64,000 nt of DNA from Piper betle (GCA_033002965.1 JAURVB010012328.1:209833-273832); one strand, 5' to 3'; positions 35,240 through 47,995 are shown, numbered from the stretch's first letter. Notes: a model not told the origin generated them from the letters alone. Translations and numbers: made by a program.

Positions 35240-36130
35240 AGTACCCTTTTTAAGATTATATGCACGACTATATAATAACAATAAGAATTGATCTGTTCAT
35301 GCATGTGCAATACTACTAAATTATTTATGTAATAGGCTAATAATTAGAAATATTAACACATAGCACATATAACAACAATAATTTGGATTTAATCTCATTC
35401 TACAATACTATAAATATCTAAATACAACTAATTATATACTTACCTAATTGACTTGTTACTCCACACAATTCTACCTACTAAATTCACTGTGCATAATACA
35501 TCTAAACGAATTATTATTATTATTGATTAACCAAACACTAGCAAAAGCTGGCATTTTAATTGATCTTCACTAAGAAAGACAAACAGGAACATCCAAGACA
35601 AAAGCATCGATAAGGAGATGCATGCACCAAAACGACGACAACACCATGCTCATTCCTATTAGAAGGGTATGAAAAACACACTAAAAAAACATTTGATTTA
35701 TTCAATAGGCACAAATACCAAATCTAAGCATATCAAAGATGTTATTTATGTATTAAACATTAAAATAAATATCCTATATGTAAGAAATATGATGAACAAG
35801 GAAGGAAAATAAATATAAGAACTTACGGAGAAAAAAAACTCCGAAAAATGAAAACAGTGGAGAGAAAAAGCAAGTTTGAGAGATTATAAAGAGGAAGGAG
35901 AGGGAAGATACGAAGAACTTAATACTGGACTCCCTCCCTAAAAACTCTCCAATTTCCCACGGTGAATCAAGAATAGGAAAAATATAGTGTTATTTACCAG
36001 GAAACTTTCTCTTATCCTAAAGGCTAGCCACAAAGTTTGACCCAAACCTCCCACACCCACTAGTTCTCGCCCAAAACAAAACCCATTAAATAAAAATAAA
36101 AACAATTAAAATTCTTGGATTTGACAATAT
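35240..36130. other. AT-rich sequence, nothing recognised
   Basis: No long frame or known repeat. A purine-rich patch (35820-35920) and a C-rich patch (36020-36080) resemble the leader of an inverted LTR, but I could not align them to the families here. Confidence 0.35.
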
Positions 36131-36518
36131 TGTGAGATCCCTCAACTTAGTTCTACAGCTAATACCAACTGTGGTAAAATCTTGTTCATAAGTGGGAATG
36201 AACTATGAATCTTTAACTTAATTAATTACTTTTGAAGAGATCACTTATGCCCATTAGTTTGCACTTAAACTGGGTAGTTATAAATGAAATCAAAGAAACC
36301 TAGTTTCGTGTTAGATAGTAGGTTGGATTGGGACGTTGGCTAGATTATTGGTCATGGGGCCAAGGAAAGACATGGGTTGTAGCCAATGACGGGCCAAGTG
36401 TAGGAATTACGAGTACAAAATTTTCTAAGGTGAGTTGATTATGAGATCCCTCAACTCAGTCCTTCATTTATTACCTACTGAAGTAAGATCTTGTTTATAC
36501 ATAGGAATACATTATAGA
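36131..36518 (+). mobile_element. TRIM (miniature LTR element), copy 1, interrupted
   Basis: 5' LTR 36131-36284 (starts TGTGAGATCCCTCAACTTAG), then a decayed primer site TGAAATCAAAG (for TGGTATCAGAG), an interior of 157 bp ending CTAAGGTGAGTTGAT, and the start of a 3' LTR (TGAGATCCCTCAACTCAG at 36442). The 3' LTR is cut at 36518 by a family B LTR. The interior aligns along its length with the inverted copy at 59240-59397. No coding capacity. Confidence 0.75.
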
Positions 36519-37086
36519 TGTAACACCCTGATTTCGGTTCACCCAAGAATCGAATTAGAAATGTAATGATTGAGTCGAGTCACGTTTAAAGTTGTTGGTC
36601 AATAAGACTTGATTGATACAATAGATTGAAACAACCTTCTTGGTGTCATGAGAATGGAAGAACTGTTAAATACACATCAAAACATGTCGAATATATATAA
36701 AAGTAAGAAAGTAAATGAATGCGCTGAGCTCAAATGTGTGTAACATTTATCTATCCTCCCACTGAAGTCGACTCAAGATTTTCAAGACCTACATATATGA
36801 TATGATTAACGTAGGTAACGAATATTACTGGTTCGAAAAATAACTAATACAAAGTTGTGAAACTTGTGTAACAAATGTGTGTAACATTTATCTGTCCTCT
36901 CACCGAAGTCGACTCAGGTATTCCATTTCCCATGGAAACTTATGAAACTTCAAATTGCCTCACACCGCACAGTAAGCAAACATACTTAAACAAATGCCAA
37001 CTCGCATGCATGGCTCACAATCATATTCATATATGCAACGCTTACACCCTCACATCCTCCATATTACACCCACCACGGTGCTCGAG
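36519..37086 (-). mobile_element. Family B LTR, minus orientation, first part
   Basis: Starts TGTAACACCCTGATTTCGGTTCACC, as in the complete solo LTR at 13413, and follows it as far as CACCACGGTGCTCGAG. A short stretch (GTGTGTAACATTTATCT...GTCGACTCA) is duplicated at 36733 and 36876. It ends head-on against a plus-strand B LTR. The rest may be 41021-42363. Confidence 0.75.
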
Positions 37087-38571
37087 TATAAAACCCTAGT
37101 TTTGGCCTAAGGTTTTACCCGTTTGTAGGTTGCCCGGTTCAAGAAAATCTCGAGTCAGTTTGAGCGAGTTCGAGCTCAACTAATTTTAAGAATATGAGTA
37201 TGGGGCTCAGATGGCCATATGAGCATATTATGATGGTTGAATATGCCCGACATGTAGATGATAAGAGCATGAGTTAGTAGTGTATATGTGAGGTATATAG
37301 ATAATTTGTATGAGTTAGTCATAGTTTTAGGCTATTCCAGTGTTTAGTGTCAACTTTGGATTTTTTGGGTATTTCATTTGCATCCAGCATAGGAATTTTG
37401 GATCATCGGATTGTGCCCCCGTGGGCCTAGCTTGATTGAGTTCAGGGTTCAAGGCTCATTTAGCTGTCTTGCATCGATTCCCGCCTATAGAATTACTTTT
37501 AAGACTCAAGTCAGTTTCAACTTTGGATGGTATCAATTTGAGCTTTCCGTCCAAATGTATATTGCATATACCTATAGGTGGACCCTACTAGGCCACAAGT
37601 TGTCGAATGTCCAGATCGTGCCACTTGCTAATATCTGAGCACTACACTCAACCCTAGCTCCTCCCATTTATTTCCAATGATGTCCCTCGATTTTGGATGT
37701 TTTTCACTTTAACGCCATCACCACTTTGGCTGGCCGCTGGTGACTCTTCACCTCAACCCCGGCCACCGTACTGGCACCCCTATGACTACCTCGCAATTGG
37801 CTTTTTATCCATATGCTTCATGACCACTGGCGCCGCTGCAATTGCAGCCAATGACAAAGTTCTTGAAGTTGGTTTCCTCATCACATGGGCCGTCGATCCC
37901 CACCAGCGGCAATGGGCACCGCCACCCCCGATCTTGCCCGTGTTTGTGTCCACACCGTTGCGTCTACTTCCACATCTGTCTACCCGATCTTGTTAACTAG
38001 CTTGCCAACCCATGTCTAAGTCTGTCGGTCCAATTCATCTCCGCCCAGTCAACCCAACCCATTTTCCAGTTAACCCAAACCAGGTTGGTTCAGCCCATTT
38101 AGTTTGGTCTGGTTCAGCTTAGTTCGGTCTGATTCGGCTCATTTTCGGATTGTTTTCGTCCATTCATGCACCGTTATCGGTAATTCGAGAACCTCAATGT
38201 TAGTTGTGATGCATATTCACATGATTTAGCATGATTGGATGTTATGATTATTTTTCTTTATTTATTTAATTACATATTTATTTATTCATTATTATTTATT
38301 TATTTTTATTTATATGTTTATCATATATGATCAATGTTTACATGATTATTTCTTATTATTAATATTATATTTAGTCATGAATATTAGTTTTATTATGTTT
38401 ACTAAATTGTATAGATTTATTTATTTATTTATTTATTTGTTCGTTATGTGTATGTTAATATTTATTTGTATTTAATTATGTTTTCTTGTATTGTATGACT
38501 ATGATATTATTAATATTCTTGATCAATGAATATTAACTAATTATTTGCTTATTTATTTATTTATTAAATAT

Positions 38572-38625
<54 letters not shown>

Positions 38626-39938
38626 TATTGATGTGTTTACTAACACGATTATATGTTGATATTTACTCGTGTTTACCTATATATTTATATAGTATAATTC
38701 TATTTTTATTTTATGGTTGGAGTATTGTTCATGTTTATGTATTTATTATTTATCTAATTATCTATGAGTGCATTTTCTTATTTATTTATATATTTATTTA
38801 TTTATTTATTATTATTATTTATTATATCTCGATTTTTGTGCCACATGTTTAGTTATAGGTTTGTTAGCACTATTTTTTTATTAGGATGTATTGATGATAT
38901 AAGCACACACCACGAGCATGCATTATATAGAGATGTTAGTATTTTACTTAGTAATGGGTTCTGTGTTGGTTTCAGAATCCAAGCTCGTCATAGATGTGCT
39001 GATATGCTTGGAGCTTGGACCATAGGTCTGTATGACTCTCCCTCTCTCCTTGACTCCTTGCGTGTCAAGTTTAATCGTGTTTTAAACATATGATGACATC
39101 AGTAGTGTTTTATCGGATCACTCCGATGTCAGGCTGTTTTGATGTGTTTTCAACACATGTTTAATAAACTACACAGATGAGATCCCTTGTTGGTTTTCGA
39201 ATCAAAGCTCAAGAAATATATGATACAAGCCTCTTTCCTAAGCCTATTATATAAGTACGATTTTTTTTATCTATTTCACGAATAAGAGAGTGAGTGGTAT
39301 GGAGATATATATGGATCGCACTAGTACTCCTTCAAACCCTGAGGTAGTGAGGTGTATGAGGGTACTACGTAATGCAACACATTTTTGGAATTTGCGGCAC
39401 TAACTTAACTGTTTCTTTTGCCACTCGTGTATCATGGCGGGCGAAATATAGAAGATGTGAGGGTGTAAGCATTGTATGTATGAATATGAACATTAGCCGT
39501 GCATGCGAGCTAGCACTTGCTTAAGTATGTTTGATTGTTGGCCAATTTGAGGCAATCTTGAAGTTTCATAAGTTTTTGTGGGTAATGGAATAGCCATTTG
39601 CCAAATTGTATTAGTTATGTTTTTGACCAGTAATACTTGTTACTGATGTTTTTCATATAATATATGTAGGTCTTACAAATCCTAAGTTGAATTTGGTGGA
39701 AGGACGGATAAACGCTACACACTTGAGCTCAACACATTTATTTCTTTTGTTACTTTTATTCATATTTGATGTCTTTTGACACTTATTTAAAAATGTTTTC
39801 CATTCTCATGACGCCAAGAGGGTTGTTTCGTTCTATTTTATTGATCGAGTCTTACCGACCAACAATTTTAAGCACAACTTAACTTGATCGTAACATTTCT
39901 GATTTGGTTCTTAGGTGAACTGAAATTGGGGTGTTAAA
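37087..39938 (+). mobile_element. Family B 5' LTR (about 2,850 bp)
   Basis: Starts TATAAAACCCTAG (altered TGTAAAACCC) and ends GAAATTGGGGTGTTAAA, two bases before a primer-binding site, so this is a 5' LTR with attached interior. Layout: leader block with modest GC (37690-38000), AT-rich block with a long TA run (about 38570-38622), promoter module (TATATAA 39248-39254), tail. Short open frames (37697-37996 and others) are not conserved as proteins. Confidence 0.8.
38570..38622. repeat. TA microsatellite in family B LTR
   Basis: About 50 bases of nearly pure TA, with two short interruptions. Confidence 0.95.
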
Positions 39939-41020
39939 GTTGGTATCAGAGTCATGTCTTTGTCGATTAAGATGGAAGATTTTTGTTTGAGCCAAGGTGT
40001 GGAGCTACAAGTCGACAGGTATTTTCTTCATATTTTAGACTTTTGCCCAGTCAAACTTGAGCAATGCATGTTATAGCAATAGAAATTATGAAATGGATAT
40101 GAGATCATGATTTCAGTAGTTGTCAGCATAGATCTCACTAGTATGCCATGATAAGCTGAGAGACACATCTCTCCTTTTACCATGCAAGAGATTTAGATGA
40201 CTTATGAGTGTCTACATGCTTAGTTATTTAAGGTTGAGTTATATGGTGACTGGGAATACCTAGAACTTTGGCAATCACATTGTAGCACTTGCTCATCTTT
40301 CACATATCACCACATCAATCCTTCCTTGGGATATGGTGCACTTTCTGAATAATGTCATAAGAGATGACACTAGCGGGGAGCTTAGATTATGGAGACACTC
40401 AAATAGTTTTGTGGCATATGAGAGTGGACCATCGAGTGCTTTAAATAGATCTATTAGGCATAGTTTGAGGTCTACAGTAGGGAATATAGACCTTCAAATA
40501 GATCCTTGTGGATAGAGGATATGACTATGCCAACAAATCCACTTAAGCACTTGGAACACTTGGTGCACAGATGAGAGTTTGGGTAGATAACTTGGATGGA
40601 CACTTCCATGAGATAGAAATGTATGAGGATGAGTAGCGAGATGGATCTATAGTCCTATGAGCACTTCACTACCTTCCCCACTCTTCCACTAGTATATGTT
40701 TGTTCCAAGAGTATTGTTAGCCACTCTTCAACTAACCAAGGGAAGAAAACACTTAGAATGAGCAAGATTACATTTGACTATAGATTTAGAAAGTTGACCG
40801 GATTTCACTTGATCTCCGAAGGGGCTAATCAATACTGGTTATTAAGAACTAGTCAGTGTTTATAAGAGCAATCACCTCAGAATTCAGAAGATACGTGTAA
40901 GCTCAACATTGGATCATCATTGTACGTGTCACCACTATGATCTAGACTCCTCTGCATCAAACACACATGGTTGGATAACCTAAGCCGAGTTGATAGCAGC
41001 TACCGCTGGGGAGACAGACA
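39939..41020 (+). mobile_element. Interior start of the family B element; primer-binding site, no coding
   Basis: TGGTATCAGAGTCATG at 39941 is a tRNA-Met primer site directly after the LTR. The next kilobase has no gag-like frame; the only open frame over 55 codons (40333-40515) matches nothing I know. It is either a non-coding (LARD-like) element or the untranslated start of an element whose remainder is lost. No 3' LTR in plus orientation follows. Confidence 0.65.
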
Positions 41021-42363
41021 CAATGCATGCTCGTGGTATGTGCTCATATTGTCAATACATCCTAATAAAGAAAACATTCCTAACAAACCTATAACTAAAC
41101 ATGTAGCATAGAAATCGAGGCATAATAATAATAAATAAATAAATAAATAAGAAAATACACTCGTAGATAATTAGATAAATAATATATACATAAACATAAA
41201 CAATACTCTAATCATAAAATAATAATATAATTGTACTATATAAATATACGGGTAAACACGAGTTAACATCAACACCTACTTGTATTAGTAAACATATAAA
41301 TAAATAAATAAATAGATATATATAATAATTCAATAAACAAATAGTTAATACTCATTAATCATCAATATTAATAATATCATAGCCATACAATACAAGAATT
41401 CATAATTAAATATAAACAAATAATAACATATACATAACAAACAAATATATATATATATATATACAATTTAGTAAACATAATAAGGGTAATATTCATAAGT
41501 AAATTTAATAGTAATAATAATAAATAATTATGTAAACATTCATCATACATGATAAACATATAAATAAAAATAAATAAATAATAATGAATAAATAAACAAA
41601 CAAATAAATAAATAAAACAATATATATAGAAAAATAATCATAACAAACAATCATTCTAAATCATGTGAATATGCATTACATCTAACATATAGGTTCTCGA
41701 ATTACCAAAAACAGTGTAAGAACAGATGAAAATGGTCCAAAAATGAGTTGAATTGGACTGAACCGATTTGACACCAGGCCAAACCAAATTGGTTGCTCGA
41801 TCTGGGTTAATTGGAAAGTGGGATGGGTTGGGTGGGCAGACCTGAACTTGACAGGAGGACTCGGACATGGGCTAGCAGACTGGCGAACAAGATCAAGCAA
41901 GTGGTCACGGACGCTAACACAACATAGGTAAACGAGCTAGTCAGGGGAGCAGCGCTGTCCGTCACTAGAAAATGCCAATGACGGTGTGGTTTGGATCCTA
42001 GCCGGTTGGGATCAACAACCCATGCGACGAGGATCATGATGGTCATGGCAGTCGGCGGAGTCCTACTGATGGTCGGCCAGAAATCGGCTTGGAAGGGGGA
42101 AGTATTGCCACCAAGTGCGGTGACATCACCAGTAGTGATCATGGCCATGTCGGTGGTCATGGATGGTCTCAAAATATAGATCTTAGAAAGATGAACCTTT
42201 TGAGGTAGTCAGCTTTGCCGAAGGACAGTCGCCAGCGCCGAAAAATGGCCCAAAAGGGTGAAAATCGACAGCAAAAATGTTGTTGCTGACGGCCACTGTG
42301 GCGGCGTTGGTGGCAATCGTGGGTACTGACTAATAGCCGGCAAGGGGGCGAGATAGAAACTTA
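41021..42363 (-). mobile_element. Family B LTR, minus orientation, later part
   Basis: Follows 14450-15760 of the complete minus-strand solo LTR: ATGCATGCTCGTGGTATGTG, CTAATAAAGAAAA, the AT-rich block, GGTTCTCGAATTACC, then the GC-richer leader. It is cut at about 42363 where Athila LTR sequence begins. Together with 36519-37086 it may be one LTR into which the plus-strand B element inserted, with some loss. Confidence 0.7.
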
Positions 42364-42522
42364 ATGACTTGTTTGTTGTTGTGGTCGGGAGATACATAAC
42401 ATTGTATACGATTGTAAGGCAAATCTTAATGCGTTATTTTGTTCATTAATCAATTATCACGGGGAGGTAAAAATTGAGGCGAAGTAATAGATGCATGAAG
42501 GAGCGGGACCCACCATGTCATA
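42364..42522 (+). mobile_element. Athila 5' LTR, left remnant
   Basis: Aligns with 55698-55810 of the 3' LTR (GACTTGTTTGTTGTTGTGGT, TAATAGATGCATGAA..GAGCGGGA). The first ~750 bp of the LTR are missing. It ends at TCATA, where solo LTR D is inserted. Confidence 0.85.
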
Positions 42523-45426
42523 TGTAAAACCCATGACTCGAGTCAGAGTTTTACGGGAGCGAACCAGTCGGTTCGAGTCGAGTCAGCTTCATGGACCGCG
42601 AGCTGAGTTGAGGCCAGCTGTGAGTTATGAGCGATGAGGGTCATGTATGCTCAAGTATACGATGATAACGTCAAAAAGATGATGAAAAATGGGTTATCAA
42701 GTATATGGAGGTATGCAGTATTGATTGTTATTTTTATTTGATCGTAGAATATTTTTAGGGCCGAATGACGAATTAGGACGCGATATAGGTGAGTTTGGGT
42801 GGGTTATTAGTTATAGAACATATCATTTGGATGTTGTTGTGTTCGTTTGATTTTACGGGATTTTCCCATATTTTTCTAGATTTTTTTTAGAATTTATTAC
42901 GAACTAGTTATTATTTTGACTCGAGTCAGAATCGAGTCAATACTTATTTACGAAATTGCCACTGGAGTATTTCTTCTTCCTCCCGACACTTCCTCACCCA
43001 AACCCTATCACCGCCGCCTTGTGTCGTCGCCACCGCCGCCGCTGTCGATGCCACGCTGCCGCCGATCAACGCCGCCCCACCCCGCCGTGCAGTCGCCGTG
43101 CCGCCACGACCCACCCCGGCCACCGTCTCGCCGCCACGACGCCGGAATCGACCCACAAGCCGCGACGCCCTCCCTCGTCGATTCGCCGCTGTCCAGGCCG
43201 CGCCGCTGCCGCTGTGACCCCAACGACCACCCCCTCGCCGTCGCCGACGTTTCCCCCATCATCCCGACCGCCGTCGAGGCCGGCCGCAGCCCCGATCGGA
43301 GCACGCCGCCGCCGCCACCCACTTTCGACGCCGCCGCCGACAGCCATCGCCGCCCCAGCTGACTTTGTTTGACACCACCATCGGACCAAGCTCGTCGAGC
43401 TGGTGCCGATAGACCCCCTGATTGCCTCGTCCCGAATCATCGCCGGAAAATGCCGAATCCGCCGAAAACGCCGACACTCCGGAAAACGCCGAAAAATTGG
43501 ATTCGTGGGAAATTTGCCGGATCATCCGCCAAACGCACCCGGTCCAATCTGATCGGACTTCGGACGCCGCTAGGTGCCGAATTCGAGTTTCGAGCCACGA
43601 AACGAAAACCCTAGCCGTCGCCGATTTTCGACGACGCGAGGTATAATTTATTTTAACTTAATTATTTGAAAGTATTGATTATTAGAATTGCATGCTAGGA
43701 TTGGTGAATTGTGTGTTATAATAATATATATAAATGTAGATTTGATTAAGGATAAAATATGAAATTTGTTTGATTGAGTGGTGTTAAAAATGGAGGCTAA
43801 GAAACTAATTAGGGTAACTAGGTAATGATCATGATCTAATGCAAACTAGCCTAAGTAGACTTGCTAGAATTGATATAGGTTGATGTGTGTTGATTGATGC
43901 GTGATTGTGTTGATTGTGTGTGCATGCTATAGGATGTGTGATTCATCATGCGGGCGTTAGTTTTTAGCTTGATTGTGTAGGTACAGTGTAGGAGCTCGCC
44001 GCCTAGGTGCGTGGACCCGTTTGGAGCTTCTACCAGGTCCGTTTAGGACTCGTTCTCTGTTTTTACGCTACTCTATATGTGTATTTGATTTATCATGTGT
44101 AGGACGAGTTAAGTGGCGTTTTATCGGATCCCACTTAACTCGGGCCATTTAGCCAACGGTTCTTTTTCGGATTAATAACCCTCGAGGATGAGATCCCTCG
44201 AGTTTGTTTTCGAACTTCAGATCCAGCTCACGATGCCTTCGGGCCTATTGTATAAATCCCAACCCAGGCCTATATATATATAGTTTTCGCATTTTCGGTG
44301 AGAGATGGAATGAGGGTTACTGACGGCCACGCCTTCAGATAGGGCGTGTGCTCGGAAGAGCAGGCTCTGGAGCTGGGGAGAACCCACTTCGTTCCCGAAG
44401 GATCCGGACAACTCCACCTTTGAGTTCCTCAAACCCGGAGAAGTGTGGAGGTTTACGGGTACTGCAATGCAGCGCATGTCTAGACTTGTGGTTCAAAGGG
44501 CACTAAAGGCGACTGCTTGAGAGTGCTCGGCCTTCGTGCTCAAGGCTAGGAGTAATATGGAAGGTGCAGAGGGCGAAAAGGAATGAGATTTGATGCAAGA
44601 AGCGATAGAGAAATGGCCAACGTATGAGAATGAGAAAGAAAGGGGGACGCTGTCGACTCAAGGGCGACGGCCCGATAGCGACGGCTCTCGTATGTGCCCT
44701 GATGAGAGTTCTTGAAGATGTATATAGTTTTCATTCAACAAGAGAGTTTGCTCTCCTGTGCCAGATTGATATTAGTTATTTTCCCGGCCGGTAACACTCG
44801 TTACTGACGGTTTATATACATATATATATGTAGGTGAGGAATGCGAGCGATGAAAGCTGTCGGGACTGCGGAGGAGCAGCACGGAACCGCGGACACATGT
44901 ACCTGCCACGTGTAATGTATAATGATGGTTGTTTAATGCTGTGTGAGTGATTATTAGAATGTTTTTGTCTTGATGAATTGCCTGTTATGAAATGAACGGA
45001 TAGATGTGAATGAGCAGGGAGCCTTGGAGTTCAGACTTGGCTTAGGTGAAAACGAATGAGATAGTAGTGATTGAATGTCATGGTAGATTGTTATGTTTTA
45101 TCATATTTTGATAAAATATTTATATACCCTTGTTGTGGACAGGTTGGCCCCTATTACACTTTTAGGGGAAATTTTGTCCGTTTTTCCGTAGTAGTATATA
45201 TTTTATTTTGGTTTCTCATTTATTGTTTTGTCTTGTCTTTGCTTGCATGTAGGACTCCATTAGAATCCAATTGTTCCCATTCATGCATTTCATATTTGCA
45301 TATCCATCTTGAGATGCCGAGGGTAGATCTAGGTCGGCTTAACCGAATCTAGTAGATTAGCAAACGGTTCGGTCACCGGTGACATTTCCGGGTCGGTTCA
45401 CGGGTGAGTCGAAACGGGGTGTTACA
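42523..45426 (+). mobile_element. Complete solo LTR, family D (2,904 bp), in the Athila 5' LTR
   Basis: TGTAAAACCCATGACTCGAG at the left, CGAAACGGGGTGTTACA at the right, with identical 5-bp flanks TCATA (42518-42522, 45427-45431). The uninterrupted 3' LTR of the host element shows the empty site (TGTCATATATTTCTCC). Inside: CTCGAGTCAG motifs, a GC-rich leader (42940-43640) ending GCGAG|GTATAA (donor-like, GT at 43641), and a promoter-like module with TATAAAT at 44251. Leader open frames on both strands (Pro/Arg/Ala-rich) overlap each other and are not taken as genes. Confidence 0.92.
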
Positions 45427-45726
45427 TCATATAATTCTCCATGATCAGTAATTCGAGAGAATAAAAGATAAGAGTAAGATGTGATGAATATTAAACTCAT
45501 GTTAAGAGAAATTCGACTCTAGGAGGAGTTTTATCATTATAATTTTTTCTTTAATTTAAAGTTATTACTTAGATATAGTTAAGTTAATTATATTTGTTTT
45601 GTTCATAATTTCATTTTCTTTAATTAATTTAAGGAAATTCATTTCTCTGTAGGACGATACTGAAATTCATCCTTATATTACTTGTTTCGACCATGAATAC
45701 TTGCATGTTATTGAGTTATTCAAACA
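45427..45726 (+). mobile_element. Athila 5' LTR, right remnant
   Basis: Aligns closely with 55805-56103 (AAATTCGACTCTAG..GAGTTTTAT, CATTTCTCTGT.G.ACGATACT, TTGCATGTTATTGAGTTA). Ends CAAACA just before the primer site. Confidence 0.9.
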
Positions 45727-45732
45727 TGTTTT

Positions 45733-45750
45733 TGGCGTCGTTGCTGGGAA
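45733..45750 (+). promoter_or_regulatory. Primer-binding site, Athila type
   Basis: TGGCGTCGTTGCTGGGAA resembles the TGGCGCCGTTGCCGGGGA primer site of Athila and related elements, six bases after the LTR end. Confidence 0.8.
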
Positions 45751-46010
45751 GATCAAATTTTCTTAGTTAATTTAGGATTAGAATTTTGAGTCTTTTTCTT
45801 TTCTTTTCAGATTTTAGTGTCTGTTTTTGTTTTCAAAAATACTATATCATTGTCTTCTTCCTTGTTATCATTTGTTTATGCATCGATTAGTGTAGTCACC
45901 CTTGTTTTCGTGTGGTCACCCTTGTTTTCGTGTGATCCAGAATTGAAAAGACTTTGAGAAACTTGTGTGCCGCTGGAAGAAGAGCACAAGAAGCAATAGA
46001 AGAAGAAACC

Positions 46011-46311
46011 ATGGACCCACAAGAACAACAAATGCCTCCACTTCCACTGATTGCAGCAGTAGCCAATAATGACAGTAGGGCAATCCAAGATTGGGTTGCA
46101 CCTCTTACAAGAGGGTGACAACCTAGTATTATTGCACCACCGGTGGATGCGACCCACTTCGAGCTTAAACCAGTTTTATTTAACATGTAACAAACTATAG
46201 GACAATTTAGTAGATCACCTACTGAAAATCCTAATAAGCCTAACATCGATTTCCTATCGGTTTGTGATATGTATAAGCAACCTGATGTCTCTGACGACAC
46301 TCTCCTAAGAT
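46011..46311 (+). pseudogene. Gag N-terminal fragment (Athila)
   Basis: From the ATG at 46011 the frame gives NDSRAIQDWVAPLTRG, then HFELKPVLFNM, then a TENPNKPNIDFLSVCDMY stretch and VSDDTLLR. These are the first blocks of the Athila/gypsy gag. Two stops (after TRG and after FNM) break it. The rest of the capsid and the zinc knuckle are missing: the next bases already belong to the protease region. Confidence 0.8.
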
Positions 46312-46700
46312 GAAAGACCTGGGCAAATTTGTGATTTCATGTTCAATTGGAAGAAATGTTCATTGTAATGCTTTATGTGACTTAGGTTCTAGCATTAATG
46401 TTATGCCTTTTTCTGTTTTCAAAAGGTCAGGAACCCAAGACATTACTCCTACCCACATCACACTCCTGTTGGCTGACTGGTCATTGGTATAGCCTAAAGG
46501 AGTCATTGAAGATGTTTTAATAAAGGTTGACAAGTTTATCTTTCCTGCATATTTTGTGGTGCTCGAAATGGAAGGAAGGAATGACAATATACCACTCATC
46601 ATCGGGAAAGGTTTCTTTGGCAACTGGAAGAACACTAATCGACGTAGCCGCTCGAAAACTTACACTTAGGGTAAACAATGAATATGTCACATAGAACATC
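46312..46700 (+). pseudogene. Aspartic protease remnant (Athila)
   Basis: FVISCSIGRNVHCNALCDLG, then SSINVMPFSVF, carries the D-L-G-S form of the active site (D at about 46380). It continues with TPTHITLLLADWS, an early stop (46491), KGVIEDVLIKVDKFIFPAYF, and PLIIGKGFFG. Size and block order fit a plant gypsy protease. Dead because of the stops. Confidence 0.8.
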
Positions 46701-46766
46701 TTTAAATCCATGAATTGCCTGGATGCAACATAAGATTGTTATAGAATTGAACTATTTGATAAAATA

Positions 46767-47990
46767 ATGTACAAAGGGGATCAATTTAGTGATTCATTAT
46801 ATAAGGCCATAAATTCTCTTGGTGAAGAAGAAACTGATGTGGAAGAGATGGTTAAAGTATTAGATTCGCAACCAATCTTGCTTAGGAGATTCAGAGTTGT
46901 GGAAACCTTAGATCTCCCATTCCACAGATTGCTACCATCAATTGAAGTACCACATATTTTGGAGCTAAAACAACTTCCAAAACATCTCAAGTATACTTTC
47001 TTAGGGCCTAATGACACTCTTCTTGTTATTATTTCTTCAGAGCTAACTATGTTGCAGGAAGAGAAGCTGATTAGAATACTAAAGGATCACAAATCAGCTA
47101 TTGCTTGGACTATAGCAGTCATAAAATGCATCGATCCATCCTTCTGTATGCATAGGATCAACTTAGTGGATGGATGTAGTCCAACTGTAGAGCACCAACG
47201 ATGACTCAACCCCAACATGAAAGAAGTGGGCAAGAAGGAAATTATTAAGTGGTTGGATGCTAGAGTGATATATCCCATTGTTGATAGTACTTGGGTAAGT
47301 CCAATACAATGTATACCAAAGAAAGGAAGTATAACTGTGGTAAAGAATGAGAGAGCTGAACTTATTTCTACAAGAACCATCACGGGGTGGGGTGTGTGCA
47401 CGGACTATAGGAAGCTCAACAAGGATACAAAAAAATATCACTTTCCTCTTCCTTTTATTGATCAAATGCTTGATAGATTAGCTGGGAATGCTTACTTTTG
47501 TTTCCTTGATGGATATTCAGGTTACAATCAGATTACCATTGCACCCGAGGATCCAGAGAAGATGACGTTCACTTGTCCTTATGTCACTTTTGCTTTTCGG
47601 TGAATGTCCTTTGGCTAGTGTAATACTCCCGCTACATTCTAGAGATGCATGATGGCTATCTTTACCGATATGATTAAACATGGCCTAGAAATATTTATGG
47701 ATGACTTTACTATTTTTGGAGAGATTTTTGATGACTGCTTATCTATTTTATCTTGTGTTCTTAAATGTTGTCAAGACACTAATCTTGTTTTTGATTGGGA
47801 AAAATGTCATTTTATGGTACAGGAAGGAATAGTTTTGGGACATTAAGTTTCATGCCAAGGACTTGAAGTAGACAAGGAAAAAGTTGTAGCTATAGAGAAG
47901 CTCCCACCTCATATATTGGTGAAAGAAATTAGAAGTTTTCTAGGACATGGGGGATTCTACAGAAGGTTTATAAAGGATTTTTCTCAGATG
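46767..47990 (+). pseudogene. Reverse transcriptase remnant (Athila)
   Basis: Upstream linker (ILELKQLPKHLKYTFLG, MLQEEKLIRILKDHKSAIAW), then the palm blocks: KKEIIKWLDARVIYPI, WVSPIQCIPKKGSITV, CTDYRKLNKDTKKYHFPLPF, DGYSGYNQITIAPEDPEKM, and the catalytic FMDDFTIFG (about 47694-47720). Stops occur at 47202, 47601, 47617, 47638 and 47844, and an internal frame change is present before 47217. The thumb region reads FLGHGGFYRRFIKDFSQ. Confidence 0.88.
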
Positions 47991-47995
47991 CATAT

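Noticed and set aside
42916..43646. Several overlapping proline/arginine-rich open frames on both strands
   Set aside because: GC-rich, both strands open, no known domain, and inside a solo LTR with a clear target duplication.
45876..46300. Overlapping minus-strand frames over the Athila gag
   Set aside because: Shadows of the plus-strand gag fragment, which has clear family motifs.
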